Source: Motiliproteus sediminis
Lineage (GTDB): Bacteria > Pseudomonadota > Gammaproteobacteria > Pseudomonadales > Balneatricaceae
Assembly: GCF_017912535.1 (NCBI RefSeq)
Contig: NZ_JAERQK010000006.1
Span: 1 to 64,000 of the forward strand
DNA: 64,000 nt
Direction: 5' to 3'
The position numbers and the translations under genes were made by a program. How positions within the stretch are numbered: position 1 is the stretch's first letter; each line of letters starts with the position of its first letter. The notes under the pieces were generated by a model. It was not told the DNA's origin. It saw only the letters and a list, made by a program, of their open reading frames with translations, and ran no database searches. This document shows, in pieces, positions 30,725-44,679 of this stretch.

Positions 30725-31675
30725 TTACTGAATTCCGTAGGACATCAGGCGCTGATAGCGCTGTTCCAGCAGTTCGTCGGTGGACAGGGCTTGCAGACGA
30801 TCGAGCTCGGTTAACAGCTCCAGCTTCAACGACGCTCCCATCTGCGCCGGATCACGGTGAGCTCCTCCCAGCGGCTCAGCAACCACTTTATCCACCAGAC
30901 CCAACTCATGCAGACGCTGGGAGGTGATTCCCATCGCTTTGGCGGCGTCAGACGCACGCTCAGCGCTCTTCCACAAAATAGACGCGCATCCCTCCGGCGA
31001 GATCACCGAATAGGTCGCGTATTGCAGCATCATCAGGCGGTCACACACACCGATAGCCAGCGCGCCACCGGAACCGCCCTCGCCCACCACGGTGGAGATA
31101 ATCGGCGTTTTCAGGCGTGACATAACCGCCAGATTGAAAGCAATTGCCTCACTCTGGCCGCGCTCTTCGGCATCGATGCCGGGATAGGCGCCGGGAGTGT
31201 CGATAAAGGTCATGATCGGCATCTTGAAGCGCTCGGCCATCTCCATCAGACGCAGCGCCTTGCGATAACCTTCCGGACGCGGCATACCAAAGTTGCGTTT
31301 GACCTTCTCACGCACGTCACGCCCTTTCTGATGACCGATCACCATCACCGGCCGCTCGTCAATGCGGGCCACACCGCCGACAATGGCCGCGTCGTCGGCG
31401 AAATGACGGTCGCCGTGCAGCTCCTCGAACTCGTCAAAAATCAGCTCGGCGTAATCCAGGGTGTAAGGGCGACGCGGGTGACGCGCAATCTGGGCCACCT
31501 GCCAGGCGCTCAGATCAGCAAATACCTGCTCGGTCAGAGTAACGCTTTTCTCCTGCAGGCGTCCGATCTCGTCACCAATATTCACATCGCTGTTCTGGCC
31601 CACCAGACGCAGCTCTTCGATCTTGGCTTCCAGCTCGGCGATCGGTTGTTCAAAGTCCAGATAATTCGGGTTCAT
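30725..31675 (-). CDS. accA: Acetyl-CoA carboxylase carboxyltransferase subunit alpha
   Basis: AccA with AccD transfers the carboxyl group from biotin to acetyl-CoA, the first step of fatty acid synthesis. The 316-residue protein starts [23 protein letters not shown] and contains the crotonase-like core with [20 protein letters not shown] and [14 protein letters not shown] 31675 is chosen by family similarity; the ribosome site is weak (GAGAG). accD is elsewhere. Confidence 0.97.
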   Translation of the reverse strand: MNPNYLDFEQPIAELEAKIEELRLVGQNSDVNIGDEIGRLQEKSVTLTEQVFADLSAWQVAQIARHPRRPYTLDYAELIFDEFEELHGDRHFADDAAIVGGVARIDERPVMVIGHQKGRDVREKVKRNFGMPRPEGYRKALRLMEMAERFKMPIMTFIDTPGAYPGIDAEERGQSEAIAFNLAVMSRLKTPIISTVVGEGGSGGALAIGVCDRLMMLQYATYSVISPEGCASILWKSAERASDAAKAMGITSQRLHELGLVDKVVAEPLGGAHRDPAQMGASLKLELLTELDRLQALSTDELLEQRYQRLMSYGIQ

Positions 31676-31855
31676 GGGGTGTCTCTCGAATCCGCAGCTT
31701 GCGCTGAAACCCTGCACCGATAATCGCTTTCACAAAAAGGCGCAAGGACAAAATAGGGCAAATTCTAACTGCCAGTGTCAGCGGATGCCAGCCCAACGCT
31801 ATGCAAAGGGCAACAAATCCGCTATACATTAGATATGCCTAATAAGGAGCCAAGC

Positions 31856-32013
31856 ATGAACAGCCCGCTCTGGTTTATCGACTTGTTGCGCGAACACCCT
31901 CTGGCAGGGTTTGCCATCGGCCTGCTATTCGCAGCGCTGATGTTTGGCAGCAAGAATCTGGTGATCTACCTTTATGACCGCCATCGCCAAGGGCGCCGGC
32001 AACCGCCCCCCAC

Positions 32014-32026
<13 letters not shown>
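31856..32026 (+). CDS. Small single-pass membrane protein of unknown function
   Basis: This is a 56-codon ORF with AAGGAG 6 bp before its ATG. It encodes a polar start, one membrane helix (about residues 17-33, FAIGLLFAALMFGSKNL) and a basic, proline-rich tail (DRHRQGRRQPPPTQRP). It is the only rightward gene in this long leftward block, in the accA-dnaE gap, and its last 13 bp overlap the dnaE end. I do not recognise the family. The ribosome site and sensible topology support it; its small size limits certainty. Confidence 0.5.
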
Positions 32027-35514
<3,488 letters not shown>

Positions 35515-35584
35515 GACGATCAGCTCGATTTACACAAAAGGAAGAGGCGCATTATAGCCTCAGAAGACGGGCGGACTTAAGCGC

Positions 35585-36193
35585 TTAACCCATGGACTCG
35601 ATCAGATTGCGCACCGGCGCAAACGAGCGTCGGTGGAGCGGTGTCGGCCCCAGCCGTTGCAGCGCCTCCAGATGCACTTTGGTGGGGTAACCTTTATGAC
35701 CGGCCAGGCCATAGCCCGGATAGTGCGCATCCAGCGCGATGATTTCGCGATCCCGGCTAACTTTGGCGAGGATTGATGCGGCACTGATCGCCGCCACCGT
35801 GCTGTCGCCTTTGACCACCGACTCGCAGGGACAGGGCAGCGCCGGGCAACGGTTGCCATCGATCAGGGCATAATCAGGCGGGGTATGCAGCCCTGCCACA
35901 GCACGCTGCATCGCCAGCATGGTGGCATGAAGGATATTGAGGCGATCAATCTCCTCGACCTCGGCACGGGCAATACTCCAGGCCAACGCTTTCTCACGGA
36001 TCTCGTCAAACAGGGCGTCGCGCCGCTTTTCGGTCAGCTTTTTAGAGTCTGCCAGGCCGGCGATGGGGCGCGCCGGGTCAAGAATCACCGCAGCGGTAAC
36101 GACGGCACCAAACAGCGGGCCACGACCGACTTCATCGACACCCGCAATCAGTTGCCCCTTGGCGGGGCCAAAATCAAATCCCTGCAGTTCCAT
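35585..36193 (-). CDS. rnhB: Ribonuclease HII
   Basis: It removes ribonucleotides from DNA by cutting the RNA strand of hybrids. The signature [22 protein letters not shown] has the catalytic Asp20-Glu21 pair. HPYxGK-type ending is absent, but [11 protein letters not shown] near the C-terminus fits the family. It has 202 residues. The start overlaps the lpxB end by 20 bp, so the genes are coupled. Confidence 0.96.
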   Translation of the reverse strand: MELQGFDFGPAKGQLIAGVDEVGRGPLFGAVVTAAVILDPARPIAGLADSKKLTEKRRDALFDEIREKALAWSIARAEVEEIDRLNILHATMLAMQRAVAGLHTPPDYALIDGNRCPALPCPCESVVKGDSTVAAISAASILAKVSRDREIIALDAHYPGYGLAGHKGYPTKVHLEALQRLGPTPLHRRSFAPVRNLIESMG

Positions 36194-37334
36194 CAGCCCT
36201 CTCCCGACGCCTGGCCAGCAGCTGCAGTATGGCAGCAGCGGATTGCGCGCTGGCGTCCTGCTTCAGCTGCCGATGCAGCTCGGTGAAACGGGTGACCAAC
36301 TGCTGACGCCGCTCGCCCTGATTGAGCTGTTCCAGCAGAGTCCGGGCAAGATTATCCGGCGTTGCGGCATCTTGCAGCAGCTCCGGCACCAGCTCTTCGT
36401 CCGCCAGCAGATTGGGCAGCGCGACATACTTTACCTTGACCATGCACGAGATGATCGCCCAGCTGAGCGCCGCAAAACGGTAGGCCACCACCATCGGCTT
36501 TTTCAACAGCATCCCTTCCAGAGCCGCAGTACCTGAGGCCAGTAGCACCGCGTCGCTGGCGGTCATGACTTCGCGAGAACGGCCATCCACCAGCGTCAGC
36601 GGCAACGCGCGCCCTTCCAGTTGCTGTTCGATCTGGGCGCGGCGGGCGGGGGTGGCGGCCGGCAGCAGAAACTGAAGATCAGGACGCCGCTGCAAACAGC
36701 GCTCGGCGGCATCGAGAAACAGCGGCCCCAGCCGCTCCACCTCGCCGCCACGACTGCCGGGCAGCAGCGCCAGATAGGTGGCGTCCGGTTCCAGACCCAG
36801 AGTCTGTCGGGCTGCGCTCACATCCGGCTCCAGCGGTAGATCATCGGCCAGGGTATGGCCGACAAAGCGCGCATCAACTTGATGCCGGGCGTAAAAGGGG
36901 ACTTCGAAAGGCAACAGGCAGAGCATAAGGTCGACCGCTTTGGCGATCTTCTTCACCCGCCCCTGGCGCCAGGCCCAGACCGACGGGCTGACGTAGTGAA
37001 TGGTCGGCACGCCAGCATCACGCAAGCGCTTCTCCAGCCCCAGGTTGAAATCGGGGGCGTCGATGCCGATAAAGGCATCAGGCGGATTGGCGAGCCAGTG
37101 ATCGCCCAGCTCGCGGCGGATCCGCAGCAGCTCGCGCAGGCGACCCAACACCTCCACCAGCCCCATCACCGACAAGCGCTCCATCGGCACCCGGCTCTGC
37201 AGGCCTTCGGCTTCCATCAACGGGCCGCCGATACCTTCGAACTGGATAGCGGAATGCTGTTGTTTGAGCGCACGCATCAGGCCGGCACCGAGAATATCCC
37301 CCGATGCCTCACCTGCAACCAGGCCGATTCGCAT
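36174..37334 (-). CDS. lpxB: Lipid-A-disaccharide synthase
   Basis: This GT19 glycosyltransferase joins UDP-2,3-diacylglucosamine and lipid X to make the lipid A disaccharide. The N-terminal [13 protein letters not shown] motif (residues 8-20), [18 protein letters not shown] and LPGSRGGEV are diagnostic. It has 386 residues. It follows lpxA by 5 bp in the lpxD-fabZ-lpxA-lpxB series. Confidence 0.97.
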   Translation of the reverse strand: MRIGLVAGEASGDILGAGLMRALKQQHSAIQFEGIGGPLMEAEGLQSRVPMERLSVMGLVEVLGRLRELLRIRRELGDHWLANPPDAFIGIDAPDFNLGLEKRLRDAGVPTIHYVSPSVWAWRQGRVKKIAKAVDLMLCLLPFEVPFYARHQVDARFVGHTLADDLPLEPDVSAARQTLGLEPDATYLALLPGSRGGEVERLGPLFLDAAERCLQRRPDLQFLLPAATPARRAQIEQQLEGRALPLTLVDGRSREVMTASDAVLLASGTAALEGMLLKKPMVVAYRFAALSWAIISCMVKVKYVALPNLLADEELVPELLQDAATPDNLARTLLEQLNQGERRQQLVTRFTELHRQLKQDASAQSAAAILQLLARRRERADGTAGI

Positions 37335-37339
37335 CAGCC

Positions 37340-38116
37340 TTAGCGGATAATGCCGCGGCTGGCCTGCTGCAACGAGGTCACCAGCGGTGTCAGCGCGTCA
37401 CAATCGGCCTGCATGGCGACGATCTGAGCCAGCGCCTCGTCGAGTTTCAGGCCTTTGCGGTAGATCAGCTTGTAAGCCTGGCGCAAGGCACGAATCTCAT
37501 CGCTGCCGAAACCGCGACGCTTCAGACCTTCACTATTGATGCCGTGGGGGGTGGCAGTATTGCCGTTGGCCATCACGTAGGCCGGCACATCCTGCAGCAC
37601 AACGGTGCCGGCACCACACATGACGTGAGCACCGATCTGGCAAAACTGATGGACCGCGGTAAAGCCGCCCAGAATAGCGAAGTCACCCACTTTGACATGG
37701 CCGGCCAGGGCGACATTATTGGCCAGAATACAGTTATCGCCAACGATGCAATCATGGGCGACATGCACATAGGCCATCAGCAGATTGCCGCTACCGATCT
37801 GGGTCAGGCTGTGGTCCTGAATGGTACCGCGATGCAGGGTGCAGCCTTCACGAATGACGTTATTGTCACCGATCACCAGTCGGGTCGGCTCACCCGCGTA
37901 TTTCTTGTCCTGGCACTCTTCACCGACGGTGGCGAACTGGAAAATGCGGTTGTTGCGGCCGATCTGGGTCGGGCCTTTAACAACCACATGAGAAGCGATC
38001 TGCGTCCCCTCTCCGATCACCACATCAGGGCCGATCAGCGTCCAGGGGCCGATCTCGACGTTGTCGGCGATCTGGGCCGACGGATCAATAATGGCGCTTG
38101 GATGAATCAAACTCAT
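37340..38116 (-). CDS. lpxA: UDP-N-acetylglucosamine acyltransferase
   Basis: LpxA starts lipid A synthesis by adding a 3-hydroxyacyl chain to UDP-GlcNAc. The 258-residue protein has left-handed beta-helix hexapeptide repeats (about residues 1-190) and a C-terminal helical domain. The catalytic His is in [16 protein letters not shown] 38116 overlaps fabZ by 4 bp (ATGA); an earlier codon at 38134 is less likely. Confidence 0.97.
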   Translation of the reverse strand: MSLIHPSAIIDPSAQIADNVEIGPWTLIGPDVVIGEGTQIASHVVVKGPTQIGRNNRIFQFATVGEECQDKKYAGEPTRLVIGDNNVIREGCTLHRGTIQDHSLTQIGSGNLLMAYVHVAHDCIVGDNCILANNVALAGHVKVGDFAILGGFTAVHQFCQIGAHVMCGAGTVVLQDVPAYVMANGNTATPHGINSEGLKRRGFGSDEIRALRQAYKLIYRKGLKLDEALAQIVAMQADCDALTPLVTSLQQASRGIIR

Positions 38117-38550
38117 ACCTTGCGGTGGGCACAAAGGATGGTAGCAGAGCTGACCAGTTCACCGTCAACGCTGGCCTTGCAATCAAACTTCCACAGCCCG
38201 CGCCGCTCGGAGATCACTTTGGCTTCCAGTTGCAGTCGGTCACCCGGCACGACCGGGCGTTTGAAACGCAAATTATCAGCGCCAACCAGATAATAGATGG
38301 AGCCATCTTCGGCCTGCTTATTCATGGTGCGAAAGCCCAGCACGCCGGCCGCCTGGGCCATCGCCTCGACCACCAGCACTCCCGGCATGACCGGATGCCC
38401 CGGGAAGTGGCCATTGAAAAAGGGTTCGTTGATGGTGACGTTCTTGTACGCGACGATCGATTCGCCCAGCGTCAGCTCGACCACCCGGTCAACCAGCAGG
38501 AAAGGATAGCGGTGCGGCAGGTCCTGCGAAATTTCATTTACATCCATCAT
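38113..38550 (-). CDS. fabZ: (3R)-hydroxyacyl-ACP dehydratase
   Basis: FabZ dehydrates 3-hydroxyacyl-ACP in fatty acid elongation. It is a 145-residue hot-dog fold protein with catalytic His48 in NGHFPGHP and Glu62 in VVEAMAQ. It sits between lpxD and lpxA, where enzymes drawing on the same 3-hydroxyacyl-ACP pool are co-expressed. Confidence 0.97.
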   Translation of the reverse strand: MMDVNEISQDLPHRYPFLLVDRVVELTLGESIVAYKNVTINEPFFNGHFPGHPVMPGVLVVEAMAQAAGVLGFRTMNKQAEDGSIYYLVGADNLRFKRPVVPGDRLQLEAKVISERRGLWKFDCKASVDGELVSSATILCAHRKV

Positions 38551-38555
38551 TCAGA

Positions 38556-39590
38556 TTAACCTTTCTGCTTCTTTTCGGCGCTGGCTTCCAGCGCAGCAAC
38601 GCGCCCCGCCAGCTTATCCAACTGGCGGAAGCGAACGACATTACGTTTCCACTGTTGATAGGGAAGGATCCCGGTACCGGAGGAGTATATCCCTTTTTCA
38701 TTCAGGGAGTTGGTTACCATCGCCATACCACTGACGTGTACGTCGTCGGCGATTTCGAGATGTCCCGCGATACCCGCGGCACCGGCAATGGTACAGCGCT
38801 GGCCTATTTTAGTGCTTCCGGCGATTCCGGCACAACCAGCGATCGCACTGTTATCGCCGATCTCGCAGTTATGGGCGATCTGTACTTGATTATCGATCTT
38901 GACCCCGTTGCCGATTCGGGTCGGTTCCAGCGCACCGCGGTCGATGGTTGTGTTGGCACCGATCTCCACATCGTCACCGGTCACCACCCCGCCCAACTGG
39001 GCGATTTTCTGCCACCCCTCGGGGCTTGGCGCAAAACCGAAACCGTCGGCGCCAATCACCACACCGCTATGGATCAGGTTGCGCCGGCCCAGCGTGATGG
39101 CGTGATACAGGGTCACGCGCGCCGCCAGACGGGTCTGTTCACCGATCACCGAGTGGTCACCGATCACACAACCGGGTCCGATCTCGACCCCGGCTGCGAT
39201 GGAGACCCCGGCGCCGATCACGACACCCGGCCCTATGCTGGCATCGGCTGCCACCTCGGCACTGGGATCAACCGTTGCTGTGGGATGAACACCCTTGGCG
39301 ACGGCGGGACGTTGTTCAAAACGGTGGGTCAGACGCGCGTAGGCAAGATAAGGAGTATCCGTAACCAACGCCGCCACCGGGCATTCGTCGACAAATGCCG
39401 GCTCTATAAGCACCGCCGCCGCTGCCGTAGTTGCCAGTTCGGCGCGGTAACGCTTGTTGGCCAGGAAGGACACATCGCTGCCACCCGCCGCGGCCAGCGT
39501 CTGCAGGCCGGTAACCGGAGTTGCCGGATCGCCGATCAAACGGGCGTCAACTGCTGCTGCAATCTCGCCGAGGGTAAAGGTAATCGCCAT
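38556..39590 (-). CDS. lpxD: UDP-3-O-(3-hydroxyacyl)glucosamine N-acyltransferase
   Basis: LpxD adds the second acyl chain in lipid A synthesis. The 344-residue protein has an N-terminal uridine-binding domain (about 1-100, DVSFLANKRYRAEL), a left-handed beta-helix (about 105-320) and a C-terminal helix. The catalytic His is probably in IAHNCEIGDNSAIAG. ATG 39590 lies 4 bp after the skp stop; the frame further upstream to 39701 mirrors skp. Confidence 0.96.
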   Translation of the reverse strand: MAITFTLGEIAAAVDARLIGDPATPVTGLQTLAAAGGSDVSFLANKRYRAELATTAAAAVLIEPAFVDECPVAALVTDTPYLAYARLTHRFEQRPAVAKGVHPTATVDPSAEVAADASIGPGVVIGAGVSIAAGVEIGPGCVIGDHSVIGEQTRLAARVTLYHAITLGRRNLIHSGVVIGADGFGFAPSPEGWQKIAQLGGVVTGDDVEIGANTTIDRGALEPTRIGNGVKIDNQVQIAHNCEIGDNSAIAGCAGIAGSTKIGQRCTIAGAAGIAGHLEIADDVHVSGMAMVTNSLNEKGIYSSGTGILPYQQWKRNVVRFRQLDKLAGRVAALEASAEKKQKG

Positions 39591-39594
39591 AGGG

Positions 39595-40092
39595 TTACTG
39601 TTGATTGAGACGCTCAAGTACCGCTGCCGACAGATCCATCTCCGGATTGATATAGATCGCCGCACGGCGGTTGAGAATAATGTCGATTTTTTGCTCTGCA
39701 ACCAGTTCCCGCAGCACCTCTTCCACCTGTGGCCGCAGCTGATCCAGAAACGCGCGCTCGCGATCTTGCGTTTGCTGCTTGATCTGGTTACCCAGCGCCT
39801 GGAACTCTTCGTACTTGTTCTTGATCTGGCCGAGCATGATCTCGCGATCGCCGGCGCTCATGAAGTCGCTTTCTTTCTCAAACTTGGCTTTCAGCGCATT
39901 GCCCTCCTCGGACAATTTGCGCAGTGCCAGCTCTTCGTCAGCGAACTCCTGCCGCAACTGCTCGCGCAGATCCTCGGCCAGCTTTGACGAGCGAATCACC
40001 CCATCCATGTCCAGCACCGCGATGCGCGCCTCGGCCCAGCCCAGTGCTGGCAATAACAGCAAACCCAACAGTGCGACCTTTAGCGATTTCAT
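39595..40092 (-). CDS. skp: Periplasmic chaperone Skp (OmpH family)
   Basis: Skp holds unfolded outer-membrane proteins in the periplasm on their way to BamA. The 165-residue protein has a signal peptide (MKSLKVALLGLLLLPALGWA, cut after WA), a first beta strand (EARIAVLDMDGVIRSS) and long charged helices forming the tentacles. It lies 17 bp after bamA in the same operon. Confidence 0.93.
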   Translation of the reverse strand: MKSLKVALLGLLLLPALGWAEARIAVLDMDGVIRSSKLAEDLREQLRQEFADEELALRKLSEEGNALKAKFEKESDFMSAGDREIMLGQIKNKYEEFQALGNQIKQQTQDRERAFLDQLRPQVEEVLRELVAEQKIDIILNRRAAIYINPEMDLSAAVLERLNQQ

Positions 40093-40109
40093 CTAACTCT
40101 CCCTATTTA

Positions 40110-42440
40110 TCAGAATGTTCGTCCCAGCGAGAACTGGAAGGTTTCGGTTTCGTCGAACTCTTGCTCTTTCAGCGGTCTGGCCAGAGTGAATGACATCGGA
40201 CCGATAAAGGTCAGCCATGATAGTCCCACGCCTGCCGCCGCACTCATATCTTTAACCCGCACCTGGTCGGTACAACCGGGATTACTGACACTGCACTTGG
40301 TATCAAACACGCTGCCCATATCGACAAACAGCAGGGTACGAAGACTGGTGGTGTCTTCCACCCAAGGCAATGGGAAGATCAACTCGGCCGAGCCGGTAAT
40401 CAGCACATTACCCCCCAGCGGATCGCGCTCTCCAAAGCTGTCCGGGGTTGAGCGAGGTCCCAGCGAGTTGTTCTTGAAACCGCGCACCGTGCTGAAGCCC
40501 CCGGCGTAGAAATTCTTGAAGAACGGCATCTCACTGGTATCGCCAAAGCTGTCCCCGAAACCGAGTTGGGTCTTGAAACTCAGCGCCCAGCGATGACTAT
40601 CAGTCAAGGGGAGATAACGCTGCCCGCGGTAACGCAATTTATAGTAGTTTAGATCGCTGCCGGGAGCGCCCATCTCCAGCGACAACGACTGCGAATAACC
40701 ATCCGTCGCCAACATCCCGCGATTGAGGTGGTTGTCACTCCAACTGCCGGTCAGCAGGACCTGGTCATATTCGCTGCCTTCGATGGCAACGAAGTCGAGA
40801 ATCTCCTGCGGCACCGAGGCTGGATCACCGATCTTGATCTGCAGGTTTTCAAAGCCGGCGGAGAAGTTGAGCCGCTGATACTCGTCGATCGGATAGCCAA
40901 AGCTGACCGAACCACCGTACGAATCGAGGTTGTAGTCACTCAGGTCATCTTCGTCGAAATCCTGCTTGCGGTAGTAAACATTGAAGCCACGGCTGACACC
41001 GTCGACGGTGTAGTACGGATCGGTGTAGCGGAAGCTGTACTCGGTATCGGTGTCACTGTTACTGATGCTGAACGAGACCGATTTGCCGGTACCCAGGAAG
41101 TTTTCCTGCGCGATGCTGGCCGCCAGAATCAGGCCGCTGCTCTGGGAAAAACCGATACTGGCGGCCAGGTTACCCGACAACTGCTCGGTGACGCTGTACT
41201 CCAGATCGATCTGGTCATCACTGCCGGGAACCGGCGAGGTCTCCAGATTCACCGCCGAAAAGTAACCCAGCCGCTCCAGCCGCTGCTTGGACTTCTCCAT
41301 CTTGTCGGTGGAGGCCCAGCCGCCCTCCATCTGTCGCATTTCACGGCGCAAGACATCATCGGCTGTCGTGGTATTGCCACGAAAATCGATCCGGCGCACA
41401 TAGATGCGACGCCCCGGATCAACAAAGAACTTGATATCAACGCGCTTGTTGGCTTCGTCGATCGCGGGTACGGGGTTGACATTGGCCTGCAGAAAACCGG
41501 CATCGCCCAGCATGCGGATGATCTGGTCGGAGGAGCGCACCATCAGCCGGCGAGAAAAGGTATCCCCCTGCTTCACCACCACGGCCGCTGCAAGCTCCTC
41601 CCGGGGAATCACCAGATCACCCACAAGGTCGAAACTGCCGAACTGAAACTGCTCGCCCTCGGAGATGCTGACGGTGATGTATACCTGATTGCGGTCCGGT
41701 GTAAGCGACACTTCGGTCGACTCCACCTTGAAATTGATGTATCCGCGATCAAGGTAGTAGGAGCGCAGCCGCTCCAGATCGCCACTGAGTTTTTCCCGGG
41801 AGTAGCGGTCCTCGTTACCAAAAAACGACCAGAAACCGGACACCTCCAGTTCAAACAGTGACTCCAGGATTTCATCGGAAAACACCTGATTACCGACCAC
41901 GTTGATATGCTGGATGGTCGCAGGTTTGCCTTCGCGGATATTGATCTTCAGGCCCAGCCGGTTTTCCGGCAGCTCATTCAGCTCCGACTCTATCTGCGCC
42001 CCGTAACGCCCCTGCGCCGCATACAGTCGCAATAGCTCCAGCCGAATCCGTTCCAGCGCCGCGCGCTGGAACACCTCGCCCTCCGCCAGGCCCATATTCT
42101 TGAGCCCATCCATCAACGCGTCAGTCTCCAGCGCCTTATTGCCATCGATCTCGATTTTGCTCAGCGCAGGGCGCTCCAGCACCTTCACCACCAGCACACT
42201 GCCGTCGCGATACAGTTGAATATCGTTAAAGTAACCGGTCGCAAACAGCGACTTGGAGGCACGGGCCAGGCGGAACTCATCAACCTCTTCGCCGATATCG
42301 ACCGCGAAAGCGCGCAACACTGCTCCCAGATCGATACGCTGCAGCCCATCCACACGGATGTCGGATACCTGGAAAGGTGCCGCTTGCACGAAACAGGAAA
42401 GGCCGGTCAACAGCAGGATTAAAGCCAGTTTGCGTTTCAT
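40110..42440 (-). CDS. bamA: Outer membrane protein assembly factor BamA
   Basis: BamA folds and inserts beta-barrel proteins into the outer membrane. The 776-residue precursor has a signal peptide (to about residue 20, FVQA-APF), five POTRA repeats (about 22-420) and a C-terminal Omp85 barrel. The barrel includes the lid-loop motif VRGF (STVRGFKNN) and ends in an aromatic residue (FSLGRTF), the barrel signal. It lies between rseP and skp. Confidence 0.97.
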   Translation of the reverse strand: MKRKLALILLLTGLSCFVQAAPFQVSDIRVDGLQRIDLGAVLRAFAVDIGEEVDEFRLARASKSLFATGYFNDIQLYRDGSVLVVKVLERPALSKIEIDGNKALETDALMDGLKNMGLAEGEVFQRAALERIRLELLRLYAAQGRYGAQIESELNELPENRLGLKINIREGKPATIQHINVVGNQVFSDEILESLFELEVSGFWSFFGNEDRYSREKLSGDLERLRSYYLDRGYINFKVESTEVSLTPDRNQVYITVSISEGEQFQFGSFDLVGDLVIPREELAAAVVVKQGDTFSRRLMVRSSDQIIRMLGDAGFLQANVNPVPAIDEANKRVDIKFFVDPGRRIYVRRIDFRGNTTTADDVLRREMRQMEGGWASTDKMEKSKQRLERLGYFSAVNLETSPVPGSDDQIDLEYSVTEQLSGNLAASIGFSQSSGLILAASIAQENFLGTGKSVSFSISNSDTDTEYSFRYTDPYYTVDGVSRGFNVYYRKQDFDEDDLSDYNLDSYGGSVSFGYPIDEYQRLNFSAGFENLQIKIGDPASVPQEILDFVAIEGSEYDQVLLTGSWSDNHLNRGMLATDGYSQSLSLEMGAPGSDLNYYKLRYRGQRYLPLTDSHRWALSFKTQLGFGDSFGDTSEMPFFKNFYAGGFSTVRGFKNNSLGPRSTPDSFGERDPLGGNVLITGSAELIFPLPWVEDTTSLRTLLFVDMGSVFDTKCSVSNPGCTDQVRVKDMSAAAGVGLSWLTFIGPMSFTLARPLKEQEFDETETFQFSLGRTF

Positions 42441-42492
42441 GAAGCGAAAGAATCCCGTTACTTTTGGAGTTGTTGTTGGTTTGAGATAAGAA

Positions 42493-43848
42493 TCACAGAC
42501 GCGCCAGGTCGTTATACAGCGCCAGCATCATCAAAGTCAGCAGCAGCGCCATCCCCAGCTTGAGCCCCATCACCTGGGTTCGTTCGGATACCGGCCGCCC
42601 TCGCACCGCCTCGACCAGATAATAAAGCAGGTGACCACCGTCCAGCATCGGGATCGGCAACAGGTTCAACACCCCGAGACTGATACTGAGATAGGCGAGA
42701 AAGTTGAGGAAAGTCTCCAGACCGGACTCCGCCGAAGCCCCCGCCACTTTAGCAATGGTGATGGGGCCACTCAAGTTTTTTACCGAGATCAGCCCCTGGA
42801 TCATTTTGCCAATGGATTCAAGGGTCAGGGTGATCATCTGGTAGCTCTTCGCGGTGGCAGCAACCAGCGCATCCAGCGGACCGTACTGGATCGACCGACG
42901 CATGGAGTCAGGCCAGCTAACCGGCTCCACGCCAGCCCCGATGTAGCCGTATTCCGCGCCGCTCTCATCCCGCTGCCGCGCCGGCGTAACCGCCAGCTCG
43001 ATCACACCGGCACTGCCACGCTCAATCTCAAGCAACAGCGATTCTGCAGGGCTGGCCTGAACCCGCGCAACCAGATCCATCCAGGACGACAACGGTTCGC
43101 CATCCACGGCAAGCACCCGATCACCCACTTGAAGCCCGGCCTGAGCGGCGGCACCATCCTCGACCAGACGCCCGATCACGGCCGGAATCTCGGGACGGTA
43201 AGGGGTCACACCCAAGCTCAACAGCGGGCCTTTCTCCTCGTCGATCTGCCAGCGCTGCAGGGGCAGGCGGTGCTCCTCAGCCAACCCGCCGTCCAGTGGC
43301 CGGGTTCGCAGCAGCAGCTCACCAGTATCCCCAATCCGCGCTGCCAGGCGCAGGCTCACCTCCTCCCAGGTACGGGTCGCGTAGCCATCGACGGTAACAA
43401 TCTCTTCGCCGGGATTGAGGCGCGCGTCCGCCGCAGGAGAAGGGGCCTGGACCGTACCGATAACCGGAGCAACGGTATGGATACCCGACATGAACATCAG
43501 CCAATAGGCGAACACCGCAAAGACCAGATTGACAATCGGTCCGGCAGCCACGATAGCTACGCGTTGCGGCAGCGGCTTGCGGTTGAAGGCTTGCTCGAGC
43601 TGGTCAGCGGGAACATCGCCCTCGCGCTCATCGAGCATTTTGACGTAACCGCCGAGCGGGATGCTGGCGATCACATATTCGGTACCCTGACGGTCATACC
43701 AGCGGAACAGGCCCTTGCCGAAGCCTATGGAAAAACGCAGCACCCGCACGCCACAGCGCCGGGCAACCCAGAAGTGGCCGTACTCGTGGATAGTCACCAG
43801 AATGCCGAGCGTGACGATAGCAGCAACAATTGTTTGCAACAGGTCCAT
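42493..43848 (-). CDS. rseP: Site-2 protease RseP
   Basis: RseP is the intramembrane zinc metalloprotease that cleaves the anti-sigma factor to release sigma-E under envelope stress. It has 451 residues. The zinc motif HEYGHFWVARR is at residues 21-31, two PDZ domains (about 115-310) follow, and the LDGGH motif lies near residue 397. It starts only 9 bp after cdsA ends; dxr, usually between them, is missing. Confidence 0.97.
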   Translation of the reverse strand: MDLLQTIVAAIVTLGILVTIHEYGHFWVARRCGVRVLRFSIGFGKGLFRWYDRQGTEYVIASIPLGGYVKMLDEREGDVPADQLEQAFNRKPLPQRVAIVAAGPIVNLVFAVFAYWLMFMSGIHTVAPVIGTVQAPSPAADARLNPGEEIVTVDGYATRTWEEVSLRLAARIGDTGELLLRTRPLDGGLAEEHRLPLQRWQIDEEKGPLLSLGVTPYRPEIPAVIGRLVEDGAAAQAGLQVGDRVLAVDGEPLSSWMDLVARVQASPAESLLLEIERGSAGVIELAVTPARQRDESGAEYGYIGAGVEPVSWPDSMRRSIQYGPLDALVAATAKSYQMITLTLESIGKMIQGLISVKNLSGPITIAKVAGASAESGLETFLNFLAYLSISLGVLNLLPIPMLDGGHLLYYLVEAVRGRPVSERTQVMGLKLGMALLLTLMMLALYNDLARL

Positions 43849-43857
43849 CAGGGGTCC

Positions 43858-44679
43858 TCAAAGCGTCGCAAGTAATGACCCCAGACCGGACACCGTAGTT
43901 CCCAGCGCATACACCGGGGCTGCGGCGGTCAGACTATCGATCCGATCCAGTACGCCGCCGTGGCCCGGCAATAGCGCGCTGCTATCCTTGATACCCCGAT
44001 GACGCTTGAACATGCTCTCCAACAGGTCTCCCAGCACCGACGCCAGCGCCGTCACCAGACCGACCAGCAGGAGTGCCAACAGCGATGTCACTGGCAACTG
44101 CCACCACAGTCCCGCAATCAGCGTGATCAACAAGCTGGTAACCAATCCGCCGTAAAGCCCCGCACGGGTTTTCCCCGGACTGACATGAGGCGCGAGCTTG
44201 GCACCACCCCAGCGTCGCCCGGCAAAGTAAGCACCGATATCGGCACCCCAGACCAGTAAAAACAGCAGCACCAGCAGCTGATTGCTGGCGCTCATGCCTT
44301 TGAGCACCACCAACGCAACGCCAGCCGGCAGCAACACCAGCAGACCGATAACCGCCCGCTGGGGCACTCCTTGCCACTGACCGCCACTGGCGGGGAAACG
44401 ACACACCCAGAACAGCGCCCACATCCAGAACAGCGCGGCAACAGCCAGCACCGGGCCCGGTGGCAGGCTTAGTACGGCCCACAGCAGCGCCGCCACCACC
44501 AGCGCGTAGATCACCCGTTGCGGCGACTGGCGCAGATCACCGAGATTCGCCCACTCCCACCCGGCAATCGCGATCACGGCGACCACGAACCATTGAAATT
44601 GGCTGAAAGGTAGAAAAAAAACTCCGCCGATCGCCAGCGGCGCGAGCACCGCTGCGGTCAGCACACGCTGTTTAAGCAT
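43858..44679 (-). CDS. cdsA: Phosphatidate cytidylyltransferase (CDP-diacylglycerol synthase)
   Basis: CdsA makes CDP-diacylglycerol, the branch point for all phospholipids and the substrate of PssA here. It is 273 residues with about eight membrane helices. The C-terminal signature is split over KRHRGIKDSSALLPGHGGVLDRIDSL. ATG 44679 overlaps uppS by 8 bp; the long open frame upstream mirrors uppS. Confidence 0.96.
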   Translation of the reverse strand: MLKQRVLTAAVLAPLAIGGVFFLPFSQFQWFVVAVIAIAGWEWANLGDLRQSPQRVIYALVVAALLWAVLSLPPGPVLAVAALFWMWALFWVCRFPASGGQWQGVPQRAVIGLLVLLPAGVALVVLKGMSASNQLLVLLFLLVWGADIGAYFAGRRWGGAKLAPHVSPGKTRAGLYGGLVTSLLITLIAGLWWQLPVTSLLALLLVGLVTALASVLGDLLESMFKRHRGIKDSSALLPGHGGVLDRIDSLTAAAPVYALGTTVSGLGSLLATL

